In this document: one piece after another, positions 44,001-53,875 of the stretch | How positions within the stretch are numbered: position 1 is the first letter of the stretch | How the letters are laid out: each line of letters begins with the position of its first letter | DNA from: Hydractinia symbiolongicarpus | Taxonomy: Eukaryota; Cnidaria; Hydrozoa; Anthoathecata; Hydractiniidae | Direction of reading: 5' to 3' | DNA length: 64,000 nt | Assembly: GCF_029227915.1 (NCBI RefSeq) | Contig: NC_079884.1 | Coordinates: forward strand, 24,118,001-24,182,000 | Program-made: the position numbers and the translations under genes | The notes under the pieces: generated by a model | What the model saw: only the letters and a program-made list of their open reading frames with translations | Told to the model about the DNA's origin: nothing | The model's database searches: none

Positions 44001-46092
44001 TCAGCCCATAGTGTGAACATAACAGTACCTGCTTAGCTCACAGCTGAACTCATCGTTAGCTCATCGTTAGCCTTTTTTGAAATCAAAATTTTTTGATATT
44101 TTTTTTCGGCTAACAGTGAGATAAGCTCACTTTCAGCAATCATCAAAGGAAGCCGACATAAATCGTGCCCAAAGCAATTCTTTTTTTTAAAAAATAATAG
44201 TATCTTTCGTTGCGGAAAGTCATTTTAAAACTAAAATCATCATCATCATCATTCTCAGCTTCAGTTTTCCATGCTAGCATGGGTTGGACGGGGTATATTA
44301 ATGACCCTCTTCAAATCTGATCTAGACTGTGTTGGATTTCCTCTCTATCAAGTCTGTCCTTATAACCTCCTGCCAAGTCTTTCTCAGTCTGCCTCTGGGC
44401 TTTGCCCCAGAAACTATCAAGTCTCTACACTTTCTTACACAATTATCCTCCTCCATTTTTTCCAAGTGCACCAGCCAATTCAATCTTCTTATCTGGATAA
44501 CATCTTTAATTCTATGGAGACTTAGCCTGCTTCTTAGCTCATCTGAACTCTTTCTGTCTCTCAGACTGGCATTACACATCCACCTAACCATTCTCATATC
44601 ATTCCTTTCTAAACGGTCAAGATCTTCCTGCTTCACTGCCCATGTCTCACTACCGTACAACATAACACTTCTTACACAGGCCTCATACAACCTACCTTTT
44701 ACCTCAATTGACAGGACTCTGCTAGTCAATAAAGGAAGTAACTCTCTAAACTTTTTCCAAGCAGAAACTATCCTGCAAGTAACACTTCTTCCAACACCCC
44801 CTTCACGTTCAGGGCGAAAGATTTTCCCTGCCTTTCTGACCCAAAGTGTTTCCTTTTTCGTAATTTTGTTAATTCCTTTCTTTTTAGGCTACGTCGTCTT
44901 CTTCTAAGTAGTAACAAAAAAAATTTTCTTTCTATCTTTCTTTTTTATTTTTTCTCGCATTAGATTCGGCTACAAAAGAGCTAACGATGCACCGTAGTGT
45001 GAATGTGAAACGAATACATCAGGTACCTGCAGCTCAAAAATTGAAATCGGTTAACACATTATGCGCACTATGGTTAGCTCATCGTTAGCCATAGTGAGAA
45101 CCAAGCTTACCCAGCATTTTCCTGATTTGCATTATGTTAGTGCTTTGGTAATCAGTTGAGGTAAATTGTGTTAATTAAAATTTGTAAGGTGTTATAGACA
45201 TGTTAATTTAATTCGTGTTAATTTTGTGATTATTAATTTTTTTCTTGCTAATTTCCTGGAACAATGTACATTATTTGTTTCATGTTGTATATAGTTGCAA
45301 AACAGCTTTACAAAAAGGTAAAGTTTTACAATATGGCATGAAAGTTTCACACACACAAAAAATATTTTCTGACGACTTCGGTATCGCATACTACTTTTTA
45401 ATGCATATCATACTAATACTGGTAACCAAAAACTATGGCACATACAACCGGATTAATTCTGGTGCACAAGTTTTGAGTTTAGAGAAATAATTAGAAAATA
45501 TATACATGAGAAAAAGTTCCATGCAAGTTTACAAAGAAGGGACTAAAGGAGTTTTTTTATCAATGATGACCATAAAAATATAGTATCTTCAAAACTGATT
45601 CGTAAGGCCATTTTATGTCTTAAATCTATTGGTCAACATTATGAAATTTATTCAAGAAGAGACATGAAACAAAACTTTTAAATTAAAATTAGTTTTCATA
45701 TTTAGATTTATCAGCAAAAATGACAAAAGATAAAAAAAAGAGAAGATCATTTGATTCTCAATGATTTGTCAATGTTTACAAAAGTCTACACAATACTCTG
45801 AGTTTATGGAAAAACATTGAAAAGACGAAGTTGGGAGTGAAGGCATAACAAAAGTGGATATCAAAGAAAAGTGTGAAAATTACAGCAAAAAGATCTCTAC
45901 TATATAACTAGCTGTAAGCAGCTAATTATACTGCCGACAGCCTCTTGCTATTTACAACCAGACTATAAAATTGTTGGTTTGATGGCGGCTAGCAACTAGC
46001 CAGCTGGTCAAGTAAGTAGTTATATACTGTATACTTTAATAACTTCAAAATAAATGTTACTCACCTTGATAATTCTTTGAGCCTTCACTCAT
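41002..46092 (-). CDS. AIF1: Allograft inflammatory factor 1 (AIF1/IBA1) homologue (7 exons)
   Basis: Exons (minus strand) are 46092-46065, 43879-43818, 43468-43393, 42533-42492, 42021-41923, 41374-41311 and 41086-41002; all phases match, giving 151 residues against 147 in human AIF1. AIF1 is a small cytosolic Ca2+-binding, actin-bundling protein. The start has GGKKYGELRKQQELSLDEVN, matching the family N-terminus. An acidic stretch (YLEDDDYQDEDDYPE) precedes EF-hand 1, whose loop is DLDNSGDIDLME. After that come KTHLELKKMISEV and a second, degenerate EF-hand (SYNDFLFMMLGKKSSVLK). The end, EKQRPTGVAPKRDLSSLP, is the AIF1 C-terminal signature. Intron 1 holds a nested transposon and intron 3 a SINE. 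It could equally be called AIF1L; one ancestral gene is expected in an invertebrate. Identity is secure. Confidence 0.93.
42980..43320 (-). mobile_element. tRNA-headed SINE, copy 2
   Basis: Reverse-orientation copy of the element at 16503-16803. On the plus strand it starts ATGGCTAGCCTTACAAATAT, contains GACCCAATTAGGGTCCATGC and GGCTTGGGTTAACCCGGGCT, and the tRNA-like head reads GGGGAATTGAACCCCGGTCT. The head is extended by a repeated CTAAGCTAGGGCGCCGCAA / CTAAGCTATGGCACCAC. Located in AIF1 intron 3. Confidence 0.8.
43938..45108. mobile_element. MITE family D with ~45-bp terminal inverted repeats
   Basis: The left end AAGCTTGGTTGTCACTATGG then GCTAACGATGAGCTAACCAT and AGTGCGCAT is mirrored at the right by ATGCGCACTATGGTTAGCTC, ATCGTTAGCCATAGTGAGAA and CCAAGCTT. 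Subterminal variants (CTCATCGTTAGCTCATCGTT near 44050; GCTAACGATGCACCGTAGTG near 44980) repeat the theme. The target-site duplication could not be fixed. A truncated non-LTR element is nested inside. It lies in AIF1 intron 1. Confidence 0.8.
44236..44860 (-). mobile_element. 5'-truncated non-LTR retrotransposon inside the family D MITE
   Basis: On the minus strand one frame carries RLYEACVRSVMLYGSETWAV and later RMVRWMCNASLRDRK, RRLNWLVHLEKME and GRLRKTWQEV. This is the region just after the reverse-transcriptase core in L2/RTE-like elements ('endonuclease-reverse transcriptase' proteins). Downstream the sequence ends in CATGGAAAACTGAAGCTGAG and a short (ATG)n-type tail near 44240, consistent with the 3' end of such an element. 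Only the C-terminal part is present. Confidence 0.75.
45109..46064. other. AIF1 intron 1, right part
   Basis: A+T-rich with no further element recognised. Confidence 0.4.
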
Positions 46093-47720
46093 ATTTTCCT
46101 TTTTTTTAATTTGGAAATACCTTCTGAAGAGCAAAAGTTTATCTAGAGTTTCTACGTGTTGTATCAGCTCCAGCCGCTATTCATGTATATAGCCGTCGCG
46201 TCATGTGTTGTCACAAAACGCCCACCCTAGCCTTGATAAGTATAAAAGAATCTCTTTCCTACCTTTACTTGTTTTAAGAGAAACTTCACATAAAGTATAG
46301 ACAAAGCTCTATTTCTTCAGAAAATCGATATATGATATTTTTAAAAAACGATGGCTATATCTAGAGCATTGTTTTGAAACATCGTAATAATCAAAAAAGA
46401 ATATGAATCCAGTCTAATGCATAGGCAAATGAGTCAAATAGCTATACCTACAAATAACGTTTCGCTTTCGGTATTTACACGAAACAAGCATTCCTTTTAT
46501 AAAAGTTCAGAAAGTTCAGAAAGACAATGCATGGCTGTGTAAATATGAATATTTTTTATTCGGCAACACTTTAAGGGAATAGAGATCTTTCAAACTTAAT
46601 TGTGTTTTGTCGAATGCGAAATTTAATTCCGAAAATTTTTTACGGACTTTTCATAAAAAGTTCTCCTCTCGAAAACTCTACGAACAGCGCAATCAAGCCT
46701 TACCTATGAACGGTAAAAATCAGTTATATTCTTAATTTTGTTGTCAAATTAATTCTTCTAATTCTGTTTTTGTTCTTTCGCTGTAATGATAATTTCGGTG
46801 TAAATAGCTTTTCTTGAGAAGGAGGGAGGGCAAGGTTATTCATCAGTGGTGTGTATTTACAAACATGGTCATATTTCACATTCCAAGCACAGCCAATTCG
46901 GGTCATGCTAGTACCCGGGTCTTTTGGCTCCTGTGTCCTAAGAACGAGGTTGCAATTTGAGTGATTTTCTTCGCCTGCGCGAGTGAAGCATTGCACTCAA
47001 ACATGAAAAGTTCAACGATATTTTCCATATAGTTACAGAAATATGGTATGGACACAAGCGCTGCCAATAATCAGTCGTAGAAAAAATCGTCCACGACTTA
47101 GATTTTCCTTCACCGCTTTCCTTTCCACAAAAATTCTTGACATTAAGCATACGAACAGCGCAATTGACGAATACTTATGAACAGCCAGAGAAATATATTT
47201 TTAATGTTGTTACCAAATGAATTCTTTTATTTCTTTCAACACAACAATTCAGGTCATCCTAGTCTCCTCAGGGTTTGTTTTTCTTCTTAATGCTTGGTAG
47301 AAGAAACAAATTTGACCACAAATAAACGAATCCCTGTTTTTTTTTTTAAAAAAAAACACGAATAAACTATTTTTACGAAGTTCGCCTCAGCCAGCTGCCT
47401 ACAAAATGAAATAACCTGGCATTATCGTGACCAGGATTCTTAGCTATTTTTCCATATATTCCAATAAAAAGTCCTGTGAACAGGGATGGTCAAAACACTA
47501 ACAACACACATATCACTAATTACGACAAAAAAATAAGAAAATCAATGTAAAAAGTGAAGACAAAAAAAGAGAGCAAATCTTTTCCCAAGTCTTAACATGT
47601 TTTCCTCCAACATAATAAACAGTTACAAACAAATAACTATTTTCAGCAAAATATTTGCATAGCACGCGTGTTTTAACAAAGTTTCAGTTAACATGGACAT
47701 CAACATAGTTTTCATGTAGT
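46093..47720. other. Intergenic between AIF1 and GPCR
   Basis: Left part should carry the AIF1 promoter. CTAAGAACGAGGTTGC near 46938 is a lone family A MITE end. Open frames at 46724-47150 show no motif. Confidence 0.4.
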
Positions 47721-47860
47721 TACCGTATTGTCTTTTAAGCACCCCGGCGCTATTGGATTTTTGAATTAGCGCCCCATCAAATAAACGCCTGGTGTAGTAC
47801 ACAGTACAGTATTTAAGGGGGCGTTGCTTTATAAGGGGCGCTTATCAAGGCATTGAGGTA
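47721..47860. repeat. MITE family C, short copy
   Basis: Starts TACCGTATTGTCTTTTAAGC and ends CATTGAGGTA, with AGCGCCCCATCAAATAAACG and GGGGCGCTTATCAAGG in opposite orientation. It ends 27 bp before the GPCR stop codon, so it probably lies in that gene's 3' UTR. Confidence 0.65.
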
Positions 47861-47887
47861 TACCTCTTTCGTCTGTAACTTCTTTTA

Positions 47888-49127
47888 TTATTCACGATAC
47901 GAAGGTAATAAATTATTATTCATATTGTACTGCACTTGGCGTGACTCTGTGTAAGAGCTTAATCTTCTCTGCAGTCTTGAAAACATGTTAAACTCCTTCT
48001 TGAAAGTGAAGTCAAGCGACAAACGTTCCTTAATCTTGGTATCGGTCAGTTCTGGTTCAACACAAGACTCACCATAACACTGGGTTATAAAACTCGCAAT
48101 TTCATCGTCGTAACTTTTTCGATGCATTGACAGGCGACGATTTGGAAATAAATTTTTAACAGATGATTTATGGGGTATGTTTTCGTATATATCGTAAAAC
48201 GAACGCCGTATTACTAGCATTTTCGGCGATTCATCTTTCTTACGGGTCAGTACTTTGCGATACATAACAAAAAATAGACAAGGATATAGAAAGTACGTCG
48301 AACAGAACATCGATAACATAGTCGATACCAACTGCGGCGATTTGCGAACGCCCCGACGGAAATTTATAACAAGTTCTAATAAGAACGAAGGCGTGCAACC
48401 AATTGAAAATACGATCAGAAGAAGAACCACCATTTTCGTAAATTTCCGGTAACGTTTCTTTCGTTTGATTAAAACTGCGCTTTCCGTTGAATATGAACTC
48501 GTTATCTTGTAACAACAAAACAATATTACTACAGTAGGTACGAAAACAATCGAGACAAACAGAAACAAGGAGTAAATTTTTGCATAGACACTGTTGTAAT
48601 CTTCATTCACCTTCCAATGAAACAATGTCCTATTTGAATTAGGAGATATGCGAGGGAGAGCAGTGCATATGGCCCAAACCCATATAAACATAAGTTTTTG
48701 CTTTACTTTCCTCCACAAAGTTCTTCTCCTGCAATGTTTTATTGTGACAAGATGTCTTTCCAAAATCATCATAGTTATGCTCCCAACGCATAACGTCGAA
48801 CCAAAAACATGTAGGAAGGAGATCAGCCTACTACATACTGCTTCTGTTATCCAGCCGCTCATTTGTAAAATTTGAACCTGGAATAATAAGCAAGGCAAAG
48901 AAAAGATTCACTGTAAATAAATGCAAGAGATAGTAACCATAGTAGTCATTTTTATTCGTTCTCGTATTTTTCGATTTGATTAACATAACAATAAGAGAGG
49001 CATTTGAAAAGCATATCGCTAAAAGAATTAACGATTCGATTAAAACAAACGTTCGATCTTCTGCAAAGCCACTGGGTAAGACGGTATCATTGATGGCTGT
49101 CCATTTCGGTGTTACATTCTGCGTCAT
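47888..49127 (-). CDS. Class A (rhodopsin-type) GPCR, split by a frame change
   Basis: Two overlapping minus-strand frames (49127 to about 48885, and about 48886 to 47888) encode one seven-helix receptor of about 410 residues. Frame 1 has an N-glycosylation site (NVT), TM1 with FSNASLIVML, and TM2 (LFTVNLFFALLIIP). Frame 2 has the first-loop Trp (SGWITEAVC, with the TM3 Cys), TM3 ending in ERH instead of DRY, TM4 (WVWAICTALP), TM5 with Pro (VFVPTVVILFCC), TM6 with GCTPS instead of CWxP, TM7 with YPCLFFVMY instead of NPxxY, and a long basic tail. The shift is at the TM2/first loop border near TTATTATTCCAG. That sequence looks like a splice acceptor, but no donor gives a sensible intron. A one-base indel (true pseudogenisation or assembly error) fits best. 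Ligand unknown. Confidence 0.75.
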
Positions 49128-52100
49128 TTCCACGCTTGTTTTGTGTTGCGATCCAAGATGTCATGCGAAATCTAAAAGGCAAACAAAATAGATATCAACT
49201 ACAAATGAATAAAGAATCCATTATGAATTCGGTTTGAAGTTTTACGCGGGCCGTTGTGTTGTATTTTTAAGGCACTTACAGATACATCTCAGGCAGGTCC
49301 AATTAACAAAGATAACATGAAAATTTAGTCACGTTTTGCAGATCAAATTTTTTTTGAATTTAGTCACTTTTTACCACTGACTAGTTTTTAGATCGAAAAT
49401 GATCACAAAAGTTTGAATTTTTAAACTATTTTTTTAATACCATATGTCAACCATATAAATCAGTTAATTTCATAATTTTTTTTTTCTTTCGTTAGGACAT
49501 TTTCCTCTGCTTTGGTCCTCAAACTTCTGTTTCGTTCTTTTCTTCTCGACTCTCTTTCTCCCCTCCTACGCTCACTTGAAACGGTATTTAGAAAGGATAA
49601 GCGCAGAGGGTAATACAAGGCTGTTCTTCGTGTTCTCTTTATATGGTCGGTAAAAAAAATCATCAAAAAAAGTTAGTTAGTAAAACAATCGGCGAAAATT
49701 GTTATTTAGCAAAAAATATTTATCACAAATATTTAGTTACTTTTTAACTAATAGAGAAAGTGGCTATAAAAAGAATTATTGACAGAACTCGACAGTTCTT
49801 GTGAAAAGTGAAAAATTATTATTATTGATATATACGAATATAATAAATAAAAATAAAATAAATCCAATAAACATACCACCTAAAAGATTTTTAATCGGCT
49901 TTTAAAATACACCTGATTTCATTTTTTAAGAAAAATGGAAAAAAAATACGAAATTTCATTAAAAATGAAAAAGGTTTTTGTTCTTTCTCTTATTTAGGAG
50001 CTCGATATTATCTGTTCAAAAGAGATTTCAATTTCAGCTGCTTACGCTACTTCGAACCCAGGCTTTCTTTACAAAAATAACAATAGGAAAGATTCTTAGC
50101 ACGCACATGCACATTTTTATATACTTCGCGTACAGAGAGTTCCGCTAAAAAAAACGCTAAATTTTAGTCACTTTTGCAATTTTTTCTTGCGAATAAATAA
50201 ATAATAATTTTTTCGCGACAAAAGAAAAATGCTGGCCAAAAAACTCAAATTTTGTTAAACCATTGATTTTTTCCACTTCGCCCCAAACATTGTTTAGCTG
50301 CTTGGAAAAAAATGTTTATTTCGCGATATAAGCCTTCAGAATTTACTCCCACTGTTTTGAATTATATATTTTTTTTGCACTTGAAGTTTGAAAAAAGAGA
50401 GATTCTGCCTTTTTCTTCAACCCACTTTGGTTTTTTTAATGTTTGTTTAAATGTCAAATTCTTACGTAGTGACACTAAGTTAAAGTTGTAAGGGGTTTTA
50501 ATTTTGACAAACTACACTTAAGACTTAAAATCGCACCAAAATTTTGTTATTTGACCAATTATTCCCCTCATGCAACAATATTTGGGCGATTTGTTCAAAT
50601 TTGGCATTGTTTATATAAAAGTGTATATTTTCAGATTTTAGGAGTTTTATAAATCAGTGATTTCTTCTTATTCATTGTTCGGGAGATAAAAAAAGTAGAA
50701 GGGGGTATTGAAATTTATCACGTTTATAACGTGATAATAAATATATAAGTTTATCACGTTTTTATCATTTATAACGTTACGCCTTCAGTTTATTAATAGG
50801 CTGCTACAAACCTCACAGAACTAGCGTTAGTTATAAACTTTACCAGATCAACTCACAGTATTTCGTTAGTTCGCATAGAAACGTACTACAATAGAGGCAT
50901 GGGAAATAACTTGACTTTCCTCAGGGAACAATATTTCTCAAGGAAGAGAGTCTAAAAACGTGATAATTATTTTAATGGTAATCAATATATTTGTTAAAAT
51001 ATTTTTATTGACAGCTGGATTTTCTGCCATGGCAATAAAAAAATGGCGATTAAAATTATGGTAGAAAAACTATTCGGGATCATGGTGTTCACCCGAGCAA
51101 TATCGAAATTTAGTATTAAATTTGGAGAATCATTTTAGTCGTAAAATAGCAACTTTGTGCTAAGGAAGAAAGAAATAGCAATATATGACGGACAAAATAC
51201 CCGTGGAATATTTCAGTGAACTGTCGTTATCACGAACGCTGATATAACGAATATTTTGAACTAAATTCTGTCTTTTCCTTTACTTAATTATTTTCGGTGT
51301 AAGACTTACTAAATAGAGAGCTCACTGTGGCTTTATCAATTTCCACATTTCTTTATTTTCTAGTAGTGCAATTAGATCATGAAGAAATTGATGTTAGCCC
51401 AGCTAGAAAAAGGTTCATTAAGAGCATCACAACCACAACTTCTAAATCCTAATTTCGTACACAAACTACGAGTATGAGCTTTTTACGTAGTTAGCTGAAG
51501 CAGAGTTACTTTGTGCATCTAAACAGGTAGTTTATTTGGCAGTGGGCGGATTCGGTTCACAGTCCCAAGAACTGCGAGCCGCGAACGAATTAACCACACA
51601 ACATGCGGTTAACACATGTTAACGATAAACGCAGATAGTTTCATCGGATGATGCATATGTAGATGAAAATTAAGCATAAAACATTCGTATATGTATTTTC
51701 TACTGAGGATAGTGACTGATCGTGCATCGAATGCTGCTATCTGCAAGGTATTATGTTAGCAATGCACAAAGTAGCTCTGCTCTCATTCGATTGCCACGAC
51801 CCTTCTTACAATCTCGTTGTGTACAACCATAATAATAGATATGGCACTTTCCGTTTTTCGTCTCCTTTTTTCATTTTAAGTAAGAATAAACTGAACCAGA
51901 AAACAAGTTTAGATATACTTACATGTTGAGACTATTAATTTGAACACAACAAAATATCTGCCTCATTTATTGCTTACGTTTTTCAACAAACACGTATAAA
52001 TTTGCTCCTCTTGATGAACAAAAAAGAAAACCCACTTAAAATGATCTAATAGGAGAGGCTTTAAGGGAAAAGAAAAACAGGAAAACTAGTCACGCTTGTA

Positions 52101-52850
52101 CTATTTTGTACTTTCGTTAAACTTTTACTTTTTTTGACGTTTAAGATGGGTTATTAAAACATAAATTATGTTATTGTTGATTGGTCAGTAATTAGGGAAA
52201 TTACACATCACTTAAGAAGATTGGAAATTAACAAAGCTTTTTTCTACTTCAATTAAAAAAATGATGAAAAATAACAAACATATAGCAACCTTTCTTTTAA
52301 AAGAAATATTAAAACATCTGCGATGAACACAATAGCAAATTTAGCGAATGTCCGTAAGAAGAATAAAAAATCTATGAGGATGAAGGATTGAAGTGATGCT
52401 CGAAACATAACTAAACAATACGAAAAAACATGTAAACAAACAAACAAATAACAAACAAACAAGCCAGGGAAAACAAACATGAAAGTACAGTAAATGGTCC
52501 ACATTACTTTCGACTCCAGTTTGTAATTGCTTTTATTATCAGCTACTTGGTTATAACCAAGTTTGGTCTAAAATAGAGATAGGTGCTTTCTATTTCTATA
52601 ACAACATGACGCGTCATTATGAAACGTCATTTTAAAATGACGCCGTCAGAAATCGTCAGCATGCTACGATTGTTGAAACAAATATATCGAAAATGAAACT
52701 TAAATTTTGAATATTTTAATGAGATCATTTTTAAGCTTTTTTTGAGAATATAACTTATAAGATTGTCGAGACAACCCTGCAAAAAACTAAAAACAGTTTA
52801 AAAAATACTATTCTCGCCTTGTCTACTACACGTGCTAGCGAGATAGCATC
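49128..52850. other. Intergenic, no gene seen
   Basis: Includes the presumed promoter of the leftward GPCR. GTTTATAACGTGATAATAAA and GTTTATCACGTTTTTATCAT near 50720-50775 form a cluster of short palindromic ATAACGTTAT-like words. No exon recognised. Confidence 0.4.
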
Positions 52851-52910
52851 GAATCGATAGCGCAATCGCCTGACAAGCGAGAGGTCGTGGGTTCAAGTCC
52901 CACTCGATTC
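52851..52910 (+). tRNA. tRNA-like sequence lacking a D arm (Val-GAC-like)
   Basis: GAATCGA and TCGATTC pair as a 7-bp acceptor stem. The T arm is GTGGG-TTCAAGT-CCCAC and includes a perfect B box. The anticodon loop CTGACAA has GAC at the anticodon place, over a 4-bp stem TCGC/GCGA. Only seven bases (TAGCGCA) lie where a 17-18 base D arm should be, so the molecule is 60 nt. Most likely a deleted tRNA gene or the head of a SINE; no CCA is encoded. Confidence 0.5.
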
Positions 52911-53875
52911 ATCACCTTTGCAGCACTTGGAAAGATAATGAGCAGGATTACTTATACCAATATATCTCACATATGTACCGTTGTTCCTATAGTATTGTTC
53001 AAGAATAGTAGCTTAAGTTTCTCGCGCCATTTTTAAATTTTTTATGTCTTTTCTTTAACAGTCAATCCGAAACAACGTTCCTGTGTTAACCGTTTAAATT
53101 ACTCCCAGTAAAATTGAGGAAATGGATTTCGTTCTTTCCGTACCTTAACACAACGTAAGATGTACTCAAAATTACAAATTTTAGAATATCAGGTCTCAAC
53201 AGAAAATAAGTTATTTCTTTCAAATCCTATAAAAAGAATAACATTGGGTTTGTAAAATTTCTTGGTGTGATTTTTAAATCTATCTATTTTGTGTCTCTTA
53301 ATTAGACATTTTTAGTTCCAATGACGTCGTTAAAATTACTTTTTTCCGTATGAAACCAAACTAAAATATATGTCACGTCTTTTTAAATTTCGATGACGTC
53401 ATAAATTATATCTATAATGAGTTTGTATCAATAATATATTGATACAAACTCATTTTACAACTCTATAATAAAAGTCCAGGATATACAACTAGCAGGCACT
53501 ATAAAGAAAAACGGGGAAATCGGGTTAACAAGGGTTTATTTTATATTCCGACACAACAGTTAATAAGTCCCACGTGTCTTTTTTAACCCGATATTTTAAT
53601 TTATCCGAATTATAAATTCGGAAAAACTGTTGCTATGGGATACAACGACATGTTAAAAAAATGCATATTTTTTTGTTAATAAAAAACATTTTTTAAAAAC
53701 ACGTGTTAACAGCGCCTGGCATTGTAAAAAGCAGAACAGCGTGATGTAAACAACAGAGGATTCCTTAAGTATTTAAGATGGAATATTTTGTTCTGCAAAG
53801 TATAAAGACTTGTAGGAAAACACAAACGATGAGGCAGAGTACAACTCTGCTAGGTGAAACAGTGAAGGAACAGCG
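52911..53875. other. Upstream region of the B4GALNT-like gene
   Basis: Presumed promoter and 5' UTR. Contains the palindrome at 53416-53454. No TATA box could be assigned with confidence. Confidence 0.35.
53416..53454. repeat. Perfect 39-bp palindrome
   Basis: AATGAGTTTGTATCAATA and TATTGATACAAACTCATT face each other around ATA. It may be a hairpin relic of a foldback element. Confidence 0.9.

Noticed and set aside
44329-44907. 192-residue plus-strand frame
   Set aside because: Antisense shadow of the non-LTR reverse-transcriptase remnant.
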